DNA of 64,000 nucleotides from Nitrososphaerota archaeon (GTDB taxonomy: Archaea; Thermoproteota; Nitrososphaeria; Nitrososphaerales; JACPRH01). The number at the start of each line of letters is the position of its first letter. Position 1 is the first letter of the stretch. The translations under genes were made by a program, and so were the position numbers. A model generated the notes under the pieces. It was not told where the DNA came from. It did not search any database and saw nothing but the letters and a program-made list of their open reading frames with translations. The stretch spans positions 62,001 through 126,000 of the forward strand of contig JAMCPI010000002.1 of the NCBI GenBank assembly GCA_023379805.1, given 5' to 3'. Shown here piece by piece: positions 1 through 8,608 of the stretch.

Positions 1-812
1 TCAATCATGGGTTCAAGGGCTTTCCGGAGCTTCTCCCAGTCCTTGGTGTCCTCGTCGAGGGTGCGTAGCCTGCCTATGGATTTCTTCTCAACCTCCTGCA
101 CAGGGGTTTCGTCAACACCGTTAGCGGCATCCCACATCCAGGCCCCGTTCTTGCCGAAGCGCTGCACCAGAACGGTTTTGGATGCACGGGCTAGGTCACC
201 GATGGTTTTGACGCCTAGACCATTGAGTTCTTCAGTGGTTTTTCGACCAACACCGGGGATTTTATCGACAGGTAGCGGTTCGAGGAACTTCAATGCTTCC
301 TCGGGGGTGACTACTGTTAAGCCGTCGGGCTTCTGGTAGTCGGATGCGATTTTGGCGATGGTTTTGTTGGGGGCGACTCCGATGCTGCAGGTTAGATACT
401 CCTTCCGTTTTATTGCTCGTTTTATTTCGCGGGCGGTCTTCTCCGCCGCTGTGTAGTCGGGTGTGCTGCTGGTGATGTCGAGGTAGGCTTCGTCGATGCT
501 TGCCTCTTCAACTATGTCCGCGTAGTCTCTGAGAATGTCCATGATGCGGCTGGACACCGCTTCGTAGAGCGTGTGGTTCGGTTTCAGATATACGCCGTCT
601 GGGCACAGTCGGTGAGCGGCTGAGGCGGCTATTCCGGATTTGACTCCGAAGCGTCTCGCCTCGTAGCTGCAGGCGGCTACTGCGCCTCGCTCAAGATTAT
701 GCTGCGGGCCTTCGATGATGATTACCGGTTTGTCCTTCAGCTCCGGCCTCTCACGTTTCTCTACTGCAGTGTAGAAAGAGTCCATGTCTACGTGGAAGAC
801 TATCCGCGGCAT
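1..812 (-). CDS. dinB: DNA polymerase IV (Y-family), 3' end outside window
   Basis: Translesion DNA polymerase of the DinB/Dpo4 family, which copies past damaged bases. About 270 residues are visible from the ATG at 810-812; the gene runs off the left edge, so the C-terminal little-finger domain is missing here. Seen: the N-terminal metal site FHVDMDSFY (residues 6-14), the Y-family signature SIDEAYLD (105-112) with its catalytic Asp-Glu, and the helix-hairpin-helix region IPGVGRKTTEELNGLG with IGDLA after it. The next gene upstream on the same strand ends 18 bases before this start, so they may share a transcript. The family call is firm; the biological role in this organism is inferred. Confidence 0.95.
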   Translation of the reverse strand, partial: MPRIVFHVDMDSFYTAVEKRERPELKDKPVIIIEGPQHNLERGAVAACSYEARRFGVKSGIAASAAHRLCPDGVYLKPNHTLYEAVSSRIMDILRDYADIVEEASIDEAYLDITSSTPDYTAAEKTAREIKRAIKRKEYLTCSIGVAPNKTIAKIASDYQKPDGLTVVTPEEALKFLEPLPVDKIPGVGRKTTEELNGLGVKTIGDLARASKTVLVQRFGKNGAWMWDAANGVDETPVQEVEKKSIGRLRTLDEDTKDWEKLRKALEPMI

Positions 813-830
813 GACGGATGCTCGAACCGG

Positions 831-1076
831 CTATTCTTCGGCGGTCTCTTCTTTAACTTTGGCGCTCGTCGTCGTGCTCGGCTCCTCTTCGTCTTGAAGT
901 CTCTCTTCACGGTCGCCGCCTATGAAGAAGGTGACGACGCCGAGGAGGACAAGGATGATTCCTATGCCGATTACGAGGTTCTCGCGATTACCTTGGGCTC
1001 TCTGAATTGCAGCATATGCAAGAAGAAGGGCTCCAACAGCTATAATACCAATCTTGATTAGAGTTGGCCTATGCAA
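831..1076 (-). CDS. small two-helix membrane protein
   Basis: An 81-residue protein that I do not recognise. It has two hydrophobic segments, IGIIAVGALLLAYAAI (about residues 8-23) and LVIGIGIILVLLGVVTFFIGG (about 34-54), followed by an acidic, Ser/Thr-rich tail (EERLQDEEEPSTTTSAKVKEETAEE) that is probably soluble. It lies 18 bases upstream of dinB on the same strand and could be co-transcribed with it, though nothing links the functions. It resembles other short archaeal two-TM proteins only in a general way. Confidence 0.7.
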   Translation of the reverse strand: MHRPTLIKIGIIAVGALLLAYAAIQRAQGNRENLVIGIGIILVLLGVVTFFIGGDREERLQDEEEPSTTTSAKVKEETAEE

Positions 1077-1206
1077 AGGGGTCGAACTTTTCGTTAAACC
1101 CAGCCTATACTTAAGGATTATCAGACCTGTTTTCAGATCAGCTGGGAACTATCGTATTTTTCAGGTTTAGACGGCTATTCTTCCTTCCTCTGCAGGGACT
1201 TCTCGG

Positions 1207-2319
1207 CTATGGTGCCGCTTCGAGTCGGAGTACATCGCCGCCCCATATCTCCTGAGCGCCTGAAGTTTCGAATACTGTTCGCCCAGTTTCATCGTTGATT
1301 ACGAGGTGAGCTCGAAGCGGCATCTCTAATCCGGCGGTGTCTAAATCTGCTTGATGGCTGCCGTCTGGAACGGTTGCGCGGGAGATCTGCTGAGTGCCGT
1401 TGCGGAGTTCTACTGTCCAGCGAGGTTGGAGCCCGTTGATTGTGAGGTTGTTGCCGTAAATTTTAACGTCTTTGATGATGTGCCAATCGTAGTGAACGTA
1501 GCTTGACGCTCCGAAGCCGAGTCCGCTGAAAGTTCTTTTGAAACTACCCTGCCAGTTTAGAACCGGTTTCCGATCCACGTATATCTGCAAAGTGTTGTTG
1601 CTGACTACTATCTTCGCCTGATGCCACTGCTCTCTGATAGTGATGTTTACGTAAGCCAGATGGTTGCTCACATTATCCTTTATGAGACCTATGTAGCTTG
1701 GAGAAGGATCGTTAACCCAGTCGCCGCCAACGTTGTACAGGGTTTTCCACTCAATTCCGTAGCCCGGCACACTTCTATCGGAACAGGGTCTCTCATCAGG
1801 CCTGCAGGTGAAACCTAGGTATCTACCAGCACCAGGATCGTAGTTGCTCCTCTTGTAGAACATGAATACGAATCCGTTGCCGCTGTTACCACCTCCAACG
1901 TAGTAGCTGAACTCCGCGGTGAACGGCTGGGTGATGTTCTTCTTCAGCCACATCACTCCTGTGGTGTTGAACCGCGGGTAAGCAAGAATCAACGTGTGAT
2001 TCCGGCTGTCCCAGTGAGCGTCTTTCAACAGCGTCCAGTGTGCAGAAGGGTCCTGAGAGAAGTCGTCAACAGTAAGAACAGGGTTAGCCACTCGAATCAA
2101 ACGGTAGCGCGATGCGGATGAGGTGGATGTGATTGTGGTCGGCACCGCTGACGTTGTCGTTGAAGTTAGTGTTGATGCTGATGACGACGACTGCGTTGGC
2201 TTGCCGGTCAAGGGTTGCGGTTGTGAAAGAAAAATTAGTGTCAGAGCAACTGCGATAAACGCGGTTAAGATAACGAGAAGAATTGTAGACCTGTACCTAT
2301 TATTGCTTTTAACGTTCAA
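1207..2319 (-). CDS. membrane-anchored exported protein with concanavalin A-like fold
   Basis: A 370-residue surface protein. The N-terminus has one membrane segment (about residues 11-32, STILLVILTAFIAVALTLIF), then a Ser/Thr-rich stalk (about 40-70), then a beta-rich domain of about 200 residues (WTLLKDAHWDSRNHTLIL to DWHIIKDVKIYG). The pattern of aromatic strands, GNGFVFMFYKR and the YVDRKPVLNW strand resembles concanavalin A-like lectin/glucanase (LamG or DUF1080-like) domains, which bind or cut polysaccharide. A shorter C-terminal beta domain follows. No catalytic pair is evident, so carbohydrate binding is an inference from fold resemblance. It probably sits outside the membrane on its stalk. 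Confidence 0.7.
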   Translation of the reverse strand: MNVKSNNRYRSTILLVILTAFIAVALTLIFLSQPQPLTGKPTQSSSSASTLTSTTTSAVPTTITSTSSASRYRLIRVANPVLTVDDFSQDPSAHWTLLKDAHWDSRNHTLILAYPRFNTTGVMWLKKNITQPFTAEFSYYVGGGNSGNGFVFMFYKRSNYDPGAGRYLGFTCRPDERPCSDRSVPGYGIEWKTLYNVGGDWVNDPSPSYIGLIKDNVSNHLAYVNITIREQWHQAKIVVSNNTLQIYVDRKPVLNWQGSFKRTFSGLGFGASSYVHYDWHIIKDVKIYGNNLTINGLQPRWTVELRNGTQQISRATVPDGSHQADLDTAGLEMPLRAHLVINDETGRTVFETSGAQEIWGGDVLRLEAAP

Positions 2320-2478
2320 ACTTGTTGCTTGACGTTAGGATCAGATCTTAGGCTAAAACATTTCGGATTAAATGCCCAGTCTACCTAATTCTGGGCGCGG
2401 TTTCTGCTCAATCGGGCTCTGGTTAAGGGTTCGCCTCGTTTTTAGTGGAGTGGTTGATGAGCTTGTCGGAGAGGCTGG

Positions 2479-2757
2479 TCATTTAGTGTTTTTTACTGAG
2501 TAGATTATCAGTAATAGACCCGCCACCAATAAGGTGGCTCTTAAGGCGTGTACTTGGAAGACAGTGGCTTTGGTCAGTTCATATAATATGCCTTCTACTA
2601 TGGATGACATCGTGATCAATATGAAGCCTAGCGCTGTTAGTAGGAACGTTTTTCCTCCGCCTCTGCTGTAGGCACTATACGCATAGTATGCGATGATGCC
2701 TCCTAGGCTCAAGCCCACACCCTCCATCAATCGAACATACCAAAGGAGTTCAAACAT
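2479..2757 (-). CDS. small multi-pass membrane protein, coupled to wHTH gene
   Basis: A 92-residue protein with about three hydrophobic helices (VGLSLGGIIAYYAYSAY, FLLTALGFILITMSSIVEGI and LRATLLVAGLLLIIYSV). I do not recognise the family. The ATG at 2755-2757 overlaps the TAA of the upstream wHTH gene (TAATG), so translation of the two is probably coupled and the products may act together, for example as a regulator and a membrane sensor. This functional link is inferred from position only. Confidence 0.75.
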   Translation of the reverse strand: MFELLWYVRLMEGVGLSLGGIIAYYAYSAYSRGGGKTFLLTALGFILITMSSIVEGILYELTKATVFQVHALRATLLVAGLLLIIYSVKNTK

Positions 2758-3179
2758 TATGCCTCACCCAGCCGCCTCCAGTACCGCATGAACTTTTCTG
2801 TAACATCATTATTGAGAACAACATCAACATCCACAGAGCCTTTCTCTCCAAAAGTTACTAGGACAGATTTCACCGTGCTCTCAAAAAGACTGTATTTAGA
2901 ACCTGTGTCTCTAACAACCGATTTTTTAACAACAACCAACCCGGCGTCTCTAAGCGCAGTAACGTATTTGTAAGCGGTACTGAGCGGGATGTTAAATGTT
3001 TTACTAACATCATTGACCGACATAGGATTAGCCATGCGGCTAAGAATAGCCAAACAGATATTGTCACCCATAGCCCCTAGAATCCTAAACTTTTGCCTGT
3101 CGTCTTTAATACGCATCGCGGCATTTCTACAAAACTTAGAAAGTGCCTCTCTTTTTAAACTCTTCAATTCAGCAAGCAT
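2757..3179 (-). CDS. winged-helix transcriptional regulator
   Basis: A 140-residue DNA-binding protein. Residues about 30-100 form an ArsR/TrmB-like winged helix: [29 protein letters not shown], then recognition helix [20 protein letters not shown] and a wing [15 protein letters not shown]. The C-terminal strand segment [18 protein letters not shown] is unlike simple ArsR proteins and may be a dimer or ligand part. It is the first gene of a two-gene unit with the 92-residue membrane protein, and it diverges from the cytochrome gene with only six bases between the two start codons. It probably controls itself and the cytochrome (inference). Confidence 0.85.
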   Translation of the reverse strand: MLAELKSLKREALSKFCRNAAMRIKDDRQKFRILGAMGDNICLAILSRMANPMSVNDVSKTFNIPLSTAYKYVTALRDAGLVVVKKSVVRDTGSKYSLFESTVKSVLVTFGEKGSVDVDVVLNNDVTEKFMRYWRRLGEA

Positions 3180-3215
3180 GTCATTATGTCAGCCGCATCT
3201 AGAATGAATATTACA
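3151..3215. promoter_or_regulatory. overlapping divergent promoters inside the coding ends
   Basis: The start codons of the wHTH gene (3179, minus) and the cytochrome gene (3186, plus) are six bases apart, so each promoter must lie inside the other gene. A TATA-like stretch CTTTTTAAAC at 3151-3160 is about 30 bases before the plus start, which fits a leaderless transcript. An AT-rich stretch near 3206-3213 sits equally placed for the minus gene. Positions are read from the sequence; promoter function is inferred. Confidence 0.5.
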
Positions 3216-4580
3216 ATTGCAATCGCAGCAATAGCAGTTATTATTGCCGCAACAGGCCTAGTGTTACCCGGTCAGAAAGGTGAAACAGGTCCAGCTGGTC
3301 CCACAGGTCCAGCAGGGTCTCAAGGATCCACCGGTTCTCAAGGTCCAGCTGGTCCCGCTGGCTCTCAAGGTCCAGCCGGTGCCCAAGGTCCAGCTGGTCC
3401 GGCTGGACCCCAAGGGTCTCAGGGTGCCCAAGGTGCTCAGGGTCCAGCTGGTGCAGCAGGAGTTGGTGTTGAGTCTTCCACCCTGAAGGCCACTCACACC
3501 ATCGCTACGCCGTCACTGGACGGTGCTGTAGACCCGGTATGGCTAAAGGCTCCTCCATTAGTCGTGCAAGTAAAGAATGGAGCTAATCTCGCTAACGGTT
3601 CTACAACCGTTCAAATGAGGGCTCTCTACAGTAAAGACACATTGTACATTCTGGCTCAATGGACTGATCCTACTCAATCATCCAGAAGAACTCCTTGGCA
3701 AATGCAGGCTAACGGCACTTGGAAGCAGTTGGTGCCTGCTGGTGAAAACAATCTATACTATGAAGATAAGGCAGCTATTCTCTGGAGTATCAACAACACT
3801 ATAGCTGGCTTCGATAAAACGGGATGCGCAGTCACCTGCCACCCAGGTGAAACCAAGTTATATGGAAACATGTACACACCAGCTGCAGGTCAAGTTGGTG
3901 ATATGTGGCACTGGAAGAGTGTCCGAACCGGTCCCGTAGGCCAAGTGGATGACCAGTACCTGGACAGCACCCGATTCAACGCTACCACCTCACCAGAAGC
4001 TGGAAGGAAGAGTGATCCGAAGACTGCAGGAGGATACGCTGATAACGTCAACGCTGCAAAGAATGGGCCTAAGTATGGTCTCCCAAACAACCAGCCTGCT
4101 CCACCGTATTTTATCTTCGACTCTCAGAAGGTGCCGATCGATGCGTCCAAGTACAAAGCAGGTGACGAAGTCCCAGGAATCGTAATTGCCCCATTAGTGG
4201 GTGACAGAGGCGACATCAAGGCAGGTATGATATGGAAAGACGGCGTCTGGACACTTGAAATCAGCAGAAAGCTAGTAACTGGCTCCAAATACGATGTTCA
4301 ATTCTCCAGCCTAACAGGGAATTACTTCTTCGGATTTGCCGTCTTCGATAACGCACAAGTCCGCCACGCTTGGACAGACGTACCTCTCAAACTGGTCTTC
4401 CAGTCCGGAGAAGCAGGAGTAGCTGGAATCCCAGCAATACCCGCATCCCATGAGGGACGAACGACTTGCAAGGCCTGTCACGAAACAGGTATAGCAGGTG
4501 CACCCGCATTCCCCAGCAGCCCAGATCACAAATCATTCGAAGACATACGTGCAGTGTGCTCAACATGTCACGGCGAGTAA
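3186..4580 (+). CDS. exported c-type cytochrome with collagen-like stalk and EB_dh-type heme domain
   Basis: A 464-residue surface electron-transfer protein. Seen in order: a signal or anchor helix (residues 8-27); about 22 uninterrupted Gly-X-Y triplets rich in GPA, GSQ and GAQ (29-94), a collagen-like rod; a domain of about 300 residues beginning [20 protein letters not shown], resembling the ethylbenzene dehydrogenase gamma/cytochrome c-552 heme domain (EB_dh); and C-terminal CKACH and CSTCH heme c motifs near residues 435-462. Another motif, CAVTCH, has three residues between the cysteines. The protein ends one residue after the last motif (HGE). Likely role: carrying electrons at or beyond the S-layer. 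The fusion is unusual. Start ATG 3186; Met7 is an alternative. Confidence 0.85.
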   Translation: MSAASRMNITIAIAAIAVIIAATGLVLPGQKGETGPAGPTGPAGSQGSTGSQGPAGPAGSQGPAGAQGPAGPAGPQGSQGAQGAQGPAGAAGVGVESSTLKATHTIATPSLDGAVDPVWLKAPPLVVQVKNGANLANGSTTVQMRALYSKDTLYILAQWTDPTQSSRRTPWQMQANGTWKQLVPAGENNLYYEDKAAILWSINNTIAGFDKTGCAVTCHPGETKLYGNMYTPAAGQVGDMWHWKSVRTGPVGQVDDQYLDSTRFNATTSPEAGRKSDPKTAGGYADNVNAAKNGPKYGLPNNQPAPPYFIFDSQKVPIDASKYKAGDEVPGIVIAPLVGDRGDIKAGMIWKDGVWTLEISRKLVTGSKYDVQFSSLTGNYFFGFAVFDNAQVRHAWTDVPLKLVFQSGEAGVAGIPAIPASHEGRTTCKACHETGIAGAPAFPSSPDHKSFEDIRAVCSTCHGE

Positions 4581-4762
4581 AACCAAGAAGTCAGGCCCAG
4601 AAATGGGCCACCCCATAATTTTCACAATTTTTTAGATGTCTTTCTATCTACAGCTTCACACGTTATATAATCAAATGTCTTGTATGAAACTGTGCTTGCA
4701 TGTCTTTCATCTTTAATATTTAGGCTGTGCAAGGCTTGTTGGTACGACAAACTTCGCTTGCG

Positions 4763-4771
4763 AGTATAAAT
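4763..4771 (+). promoter_or_regulatory. TATA box for NicO-like transporter gene
   Basis: The sequence GTATAAATA lies 36-44 bases before the ATG at 4807 and matches an archaeal TATA element. Apart from it I see no feature in the 226-base gap after the cytochrome gene. Transcription from here is inferred. Confidence 0.55.
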
Positions 4772-4806
4772 ACCTCTTAATATTTGGCTGGAGTAGGATC
4801 TAATAG

Positions 4807-5499
4807 ATGGTTGATTCTGCGTATATTGCTGTAGCTCTTGTTGGTCTTCTGCACGGCTTGGAGCCGGGGCACGGGTGGCCAATCGCTACGATATACGCTA
4901 CTAGGTCTTCTCACCCGCTTTTCCGCGGTTTCATCAGCTCTTGGGTGATTTCGATGGCTCACCTGATTTCTTCTGTAGCGGTGGTTGTGCCGTTCGTTCT
5001 GCTGAAGACTTATGCGGGTTTCACTTTGCCTTATGTGAACATTATAGCCGGGTTCGCTATGATACTCTTATCGTTCAAGATGCTGCTTGAAAAGAAGGGT
5101 GAGGAGGCTCAGCACTACCATTTGCATGAGGATTTCGAAGGCGAGCATGAGCATGAGCATGTTCACCCGGACGGCTCAAAACACAGCCATAAACACAAGC
5201 ACGCGGAGAAGGTCGCTCTTACACTCTCAAGCATAGCGGTGTTTGCTCTGATACTGGGATTCGCGCATGATGAGGAGTTTATGCTGCTGTCGTTGGCGGT
5301 CGCAGGAGTAGATCCGCTGCTCCTAATGATTACCTACTCTTTAGCGGTGATGACTGGGTTAATCGGAGTCTCGATGGTCGCCATAAGGATCTACAAGGTG
5401 TTTGAGCCTAAATTTAAGAGATACGAGCATCTCCTACCTAAGATCAGCGGACTGATACTTCTCGTCCTAGGTATCACTCTTCTCCTTGGTCTACGGTAG
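4807..5499 (+). CDS. NicO/RcnA-like nickel/cobalt transporter with His-rich loop
   Basis: A 230-residue membrane protein with about six helices. Near the N-terminus HGLEPGHG (about residues 16-23) matches the His/acid motif in TM helix 1-2 of NiCoT/UreH/NicO proteins. The central cytosolic loop is very rich in histidine (AQHYHLHEDFEGEHEHEHVH and HSHKHKH, about residues 98-137), as in RcnA-type metal transporters. A second motif, GFAHDEEF, follows. It moves Ni(II) or Co(II) across the membrane; direction cannot be told from sequence. The 3' end overlaps the convergent ABM-domain gene by 26 bases. Confidence 0.8.
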   Translation: MVDSAYIAVALVGLLHGLEPGHGWPIATIYATRSSHPLFRGFISSWVISMAHLISSVAVVVPFVLLKTYAGFTLPYVNIIAGFAMILLSFKMLLEKKGEEAQHYHLHEDFEGEHEHEHVHPDGSKHSHKHKHAEKVALTLSSIAVFALILGFAHDEEFMLLSLAVAGVDPLLLMITYSLAVMTGLIGVSMVAIRIYKVFEPKFKRYEHLLPKISGLILLVLGITLLLGLR

Positions 5500-5824
5500 A
5501 GAGGTATTTTCTCTCCTCACTGGGGTTACGGATTGCGTTAACCATCTTATGTATCTCTAGCTGCGGTGTGGCGCCGAATTTTTTGAATAGTGTTGGAGCT
5601 GCGGGTGCGCTGCCGCTGCTTCTCATTTTTTCAAGGGCTTCACGGCTCTCCCAGATGCTTACGATGATGTATGTTTCAGGCTTCTCACTGTTCTTTAACA
5701 GGTAGGACTGCTCTAGACCCTGTGGAAGAGGCTCCTTCTTGAGAGCGGCGTAGCCTGCTTCAAACTCACGTACTTTAGAGGTTGGAACTTCACCTTTCAC
5801 GAACGTTAATACTTTCACAAGCAT
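5474..5824 (-). CDS. ABM-domain (antibiotic biosynthesis monooxygenase-like) protein
   Basis: A 116-residue protein with the ferredoxin-like ABM fold: VKVLTFVKGEVPTSKVREFEAGYAAL at the start, a strand with ETYIIVSIWESREALEKMR (typical W-S or W-x-S-x-EA pattern), and a C-terminal strand pairing. Such proteins are small dimers that include quinol monooxygenases, heme-degrading enzymes and many of unknown activity. No heme-binding His/Asn set can be identified with confidence, so the reaction is unknown. It converges on the NicO-like gene with a 26-base overlap of 3' ends. Confidence 0.75.
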   Translation of the reverse strand: MLVKVLTFVKGEVPTSKVREFEAGYAALKKEPLPQGLEQSYLLKNSEKPETYIIVSIWESREALEKMRSSGSAPAAPTLFKKFGATPQLEIHKMVNAIRNPSEERKYLSTVDQGEE

Positions 5825-5900
5825 TAATCAGCAGAAAACGTAATATCTGTTATGCACGTAAGATAACGGATTAATTGACTCTTTAAGATAAGATGGGAAC

Positions 5901-6095
5901 ATGAAGGTTCAGGTTTGCCCTTACTGCCATAAGGCTGAGATCAGCCTGTTCCTCGGCGGGTACGGCGGAATCATGTATCGCTGCGGCAACTGCGGCTATG
6001 TCGGCCCAGTAGTGGTTGAGATGAGCAGCGAAGAGTATGAGAAAATGACGTTGAAAAAAAGGAAGGGTAAGCGGAAGAAAATAGATCAAGAATGA
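5901..6095 (+). CDS. small zinc-ribbon protein
   Basis: A 64-residue protein with two CxxC knuckles, CPYC (residues 6-9) and CGNC (28-31), forming one zinc ribbon, then a very basic tail (KKRKGKRKKIDQE). The motif spacing resembles archaeal TFS/transcription-factor-like ribbons, but the protein is too short to assign. It could bind RNA, DNA or a protein partner. It is monocistronic as far as can be seen. Confidence 0.75.
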   Translation: MKVQVCPYCHKAEISLFLGGYGGIMYRCGNCGYVGPVVVEMSSEEYEKMTLKKRKGKRKKIDQE

Positions 6096-6155
6096 AGATA
6101 TTATCAACAGGCATATTAAGCCATTAGACGATTGAAAAGGTATTGAGGTTTTTAC

Positions 6156-6842
6156 ATGAAGCTTAACGCTGGTTTCCTAGTGGTTACGCTGATAATCGGG
6201 CTGGTTGTGGGTTTGGCGTTGAACCCGTACCTGCAGACACCTCTCAACCCTCCGAAGGAGGTAACAGTCACCTCTTCGACAACTTTGACTTCAACATCAA
6301 CCACCACTACGACACAGATCACCACCGAGACGCAGACCAGAACAAGCAGCCAGCAGGTTAAATCAACTGTAACAGCGACTGCGACCGCGACCACCACAGT
6401 CACAGGTAGTCCATCTTGGGATCGGTGGGGTATACACATCAAACCGCCGACCGACATCATAACAGCCGCCTTCAACCCAACTTCAGACGAGAAGACCGGG
6501 TTAGCTCAGTGGAGATGGGATGATTTCAGAAGAGAACTCGACATACTTTGGCAGGAGACTAACTCATCAATCAAAGAGGAGAGCTTCCAAGGCCTATTGA
6601 ACTCCACATCATTAAGCAACGCTGAAGTCAGAGACAAAGGACAGGTAACCATCGACAACCACACCTGGGACTACCAAGTTGTAAGATACGTAAACCCGCG
6701 AGGCCAAGTACAATACATGGTTAACGCAATCAGCTTCTACAAAGAGAAATCAATATCCTACCTACTCATATACGACACACCCAACTCAGAAGCAGTAAAA
6801 GAAATGATGACATACGCATCAACACTCACCATACAAACCTAA
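6156..6842 (+). CDS. membrane-anchored exported protein of unknown function
   Basis: A 228-residue protein. One N-terminal membrane helix (about residues 6-26, FLVVTLIIGLVVGLALNP) is followed by a Thr/Ser-rich stalk (about 37-86) and a C-terminal domain of about 140 residues with no recognised motif (DRWGIHIKPPTDIITAAFNP to MTYASTLTIQT). The layout matches the lectin-like protein at 1207-2319 and HtrA at 36.5 kb. The 207 bases after it hold no evident gene. Confidence 0.7.
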   Translation: MKLNAGFLVVTLIIGLVVGLALNPYLQTPLNPPKEVTVTSSTTLTSTSTTTTTQITTETQTRTSSQQVKSTVTATATATTTVTGSPSWDRWGIHIKPPTDIITAAFNPTSDEKTGLAQWRWDDFRRELDILWQETNSSIKEESFQGLLNSTSLSNAEVRDKGQVTIDNHTWDYQVVRYVNPRGQVQYMVNAISFYKEKSISYLLIYDTPNSEAVKEMMTYASTLTIQT

Positions 6843-7049
6843 CAACCAATCCTAAAGCAAGCCTAGAAGTTCATCCTAATCTCCTCCTTAGCCTCACCAA
6901 TCAGCGCAGCCGCGTTCTCGTCACCCCTCTTAATACAGCAGTTTTCCCTCAGAATATGGCAAAATTATCTGTAACATATGAGATAATTGTATGGAAAATA
7001 TTGGAACTTGTGAAGAAAACGTTAAGAGTTTCGGACGATAAATGTTATT

Positions 7050-7319
7050 GTGACTCTAAAGGGGAGACGCGCTGTTCCTAGGACGCCGATAGCACTGCTT
7101 TTCCTCGGCGCCGCTCTGCTAATTCACGGAGTCACTATCGCAGCCTTCACATCCATATTCCGTTTCTACGTAGATTTCGGCATCATCGGACAACACGAAT
7201 TTCCAATAGTATACTTCCCTCAACTAAGCGGCATAATCGAATACTCTTGGTCAACAGTTACGTTAGGCGCAATACTAATCCTTGTAAGCTATTTAGTACG
7301 CAGACTCAGAGAGAAATAA
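7050..7319 (+). CDS. small membrane protein in frame with following methyltransferase
   Basis: An 89-residue product from a GTG start with two hydrophobic helices (TPIALLFLGAALLIHGVTIAAF and WSTVTLGAILILVSYLV). I do not recognise it. Its TAA at 7317-7319 is followed, in the same frame, by the long frame of the methyltransferase-like pseudogene, which has no start codon of its own nearby. It may therefore be either a separate gene or the N-terminal part of a once longer protein. Confidence 0.5.
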   Translation: MTLKGRRAVPRTPIALLFLGAALLIHGVTIAAFTSIFRFYVDFGIIGQHEFPIVYFPQLSGIIEYSWSTVTLGAILILVSYLVRRLREK

Positions 7320-7907
7320 CAACTGACCTTAGTACTATTCGGCGTAGTTCTTGTCGCAGATTTTCTGCTTCTCCTAGCCATAGCGATCAGCATATTTTTC
7401 CCGAAATCCCGCATCTGGCCACCTCCAAAGAAGAATTCATGGCAGCAATGGGTCAGCTGGACTCTTTTCACCATCTGCATGTTTGGTGCGCCTTTGCTTG
7501 GAATCCTTGATTACGAATCATTAAGTTATGGTCACTGGTCCCGCTTTCCAGTAGGAGTAGCGCTGATCCTGTTTGGATTGGGAGTTGACCTTTGGGGAAC
7601 CAGAACATTAACTGCACAGCAAAGCCTTGGCGAAAAAGGAAAGATAATCACCGACGGCCCTTACCGTTACACACGAAACCCACAATACGTAGGCTTCACA
7701 CTCTTGTACATCGGAGTAATATTAGTAACATCATCACTCTTGGCTTTGGTTACAGGAACCTTCCTTATCTTCCTGTTTTTAATCGCTCCCTTCAGCGAGG
7801 AACCGTGACTACGGCAACAATACAGACAACCATATGAAGAGTACTGCAAAAAGGTTCCTCGATTCATCGGTCTCAGAACCTTTAAACCCGCAACTCGCAA
7901 AAGATAG
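7320..7907 (+). pseudogene. isoprenylcysteine carboxyl methyltransferase-like gene with in-frame TGA and no clear start
   Basis: The frame from 7320 to 7907 encodes a multi-pass ICMT/PEMT-type methyltransferase: hydrophobic helices LVLFGVVLVADFLLLLAIAI and RFPVGVALILFGLGVDLWGT, then the S-adenosylmethionine motif GPYRYTRNPQYVGF. The family C-terminus is split by TGA at 7806-7808, reading APFSEEP-stop-LRQQYRQPYEEYCKKVPRFIG. Relatives commonly have Trp at that place, so TGG to TGA is likely. No ATG, GTG or TTG lies in frame between the previous TAA and the ATG at 7479. These two defects suggest decay; a shorter product from 7479 to 7808 (109 residues) could still be made. Confidence 0.7.
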
Positions 7908-7989
7908 AGCTCCTCGACCAGTTTCCGCTGCGTCATTTTCGGGACGTTTGTGGAGCAACACAGGATTTGAACTTTAGAAATTCATACTC

Positions 7990-8300
7990 TCAAGGTTCAT
8001 CCGCGATAAGGTAAAGCCGAAACACACCTTAATCAAAACAGGAGCTGGAACGCCTCATGCTAACGAATGGGCTGAGAGACTAAACAACACCGTAGGGAAA
8101 GAACAAAAATTCAGAGAGGATGGAAAACTGATGATACACCACTAAGAGAAGGACAGCGATTATACTATAACTTCATACATGAACACCAAAACTTGAAGGG
8201 ATTAACTCCAGCTGAAATGGCTGGACTATTCGATGCAAGCGGTCAAAACAGATGGCTGGAACTACTCAAGAAGGCGATAGAGCGCCGCCCAGAACCGTGA
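7990..8300 (+). pseudogene. degraded IS transposase, C-terminal remnant
   Basis: Pieces of a DDE-type transposase or integrase in two frames: KVKPKHTLIKTGAGTPHANEWAERLNNTVGKEQK, then after a frameshift near 8115 REGQRLYYNFIHEHQNL, KGLTPAEMAGLFDA and NRWLELLKKAIERR, ending at TGA 8298-8300. The NxxAERLNNT and YNFIxxHxxLxGxTPAExAG patterns are the usual 3' end of IS transposases in archaea. The N-terminal two thirds are gone. No terminal inverted repeats were found. A related remnant lies at 41484-41702. Confidence 0.75.
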
Positions 8301-8608
8301 CCTTGAACCATCAAGAAGCTGAGTAGTATCTGGAATTTTATCATCGTCCACAAAATCACGTATGATAGTAGACGATTAGTCAAGATGTGAGTTGTTGTTA
8401 CCCACAACTCTCGCGTGCGTGCGCGCACACGCCGAATCTACCAACGAATGAACAAAATGATACTCTGCTTCATTCTGTTTATATAGGAACGTCGTGTTAG
8501 ATACGCAACTGCCTCAATGTGATTAGATTGTTCGTCTTTGCTGTAGAATGCTTATATCGGGCATCGTCCCCACAATGCAAGGACGCTTGATCTAGAGGTT
8601 ATTAGAGG
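8301..8608. other. non-coding stretch with alternating purine-pyrimidine tract and TATA box
   Basis: No gene is supported here. At about 8411-8431 there is a run of alternating C/G and T/G-C/A steps (GCGTGCGTGCGCGCACACGC), imperfectly self-complementary and of the kind that can adopt Z-DNA. A TATA-like CTTATATC near 8550-8557 and a purine-rich TTAGAGG at 8600-8606 serve the operon beginning at 8609. Confidence 0.5.

Noticed and set aside
3264-3497. Other-frame readings of the collagen-like region
   Set aside because: The repeat keeps several frames open; only the Gly-X-Y frame continues into the heme domain.
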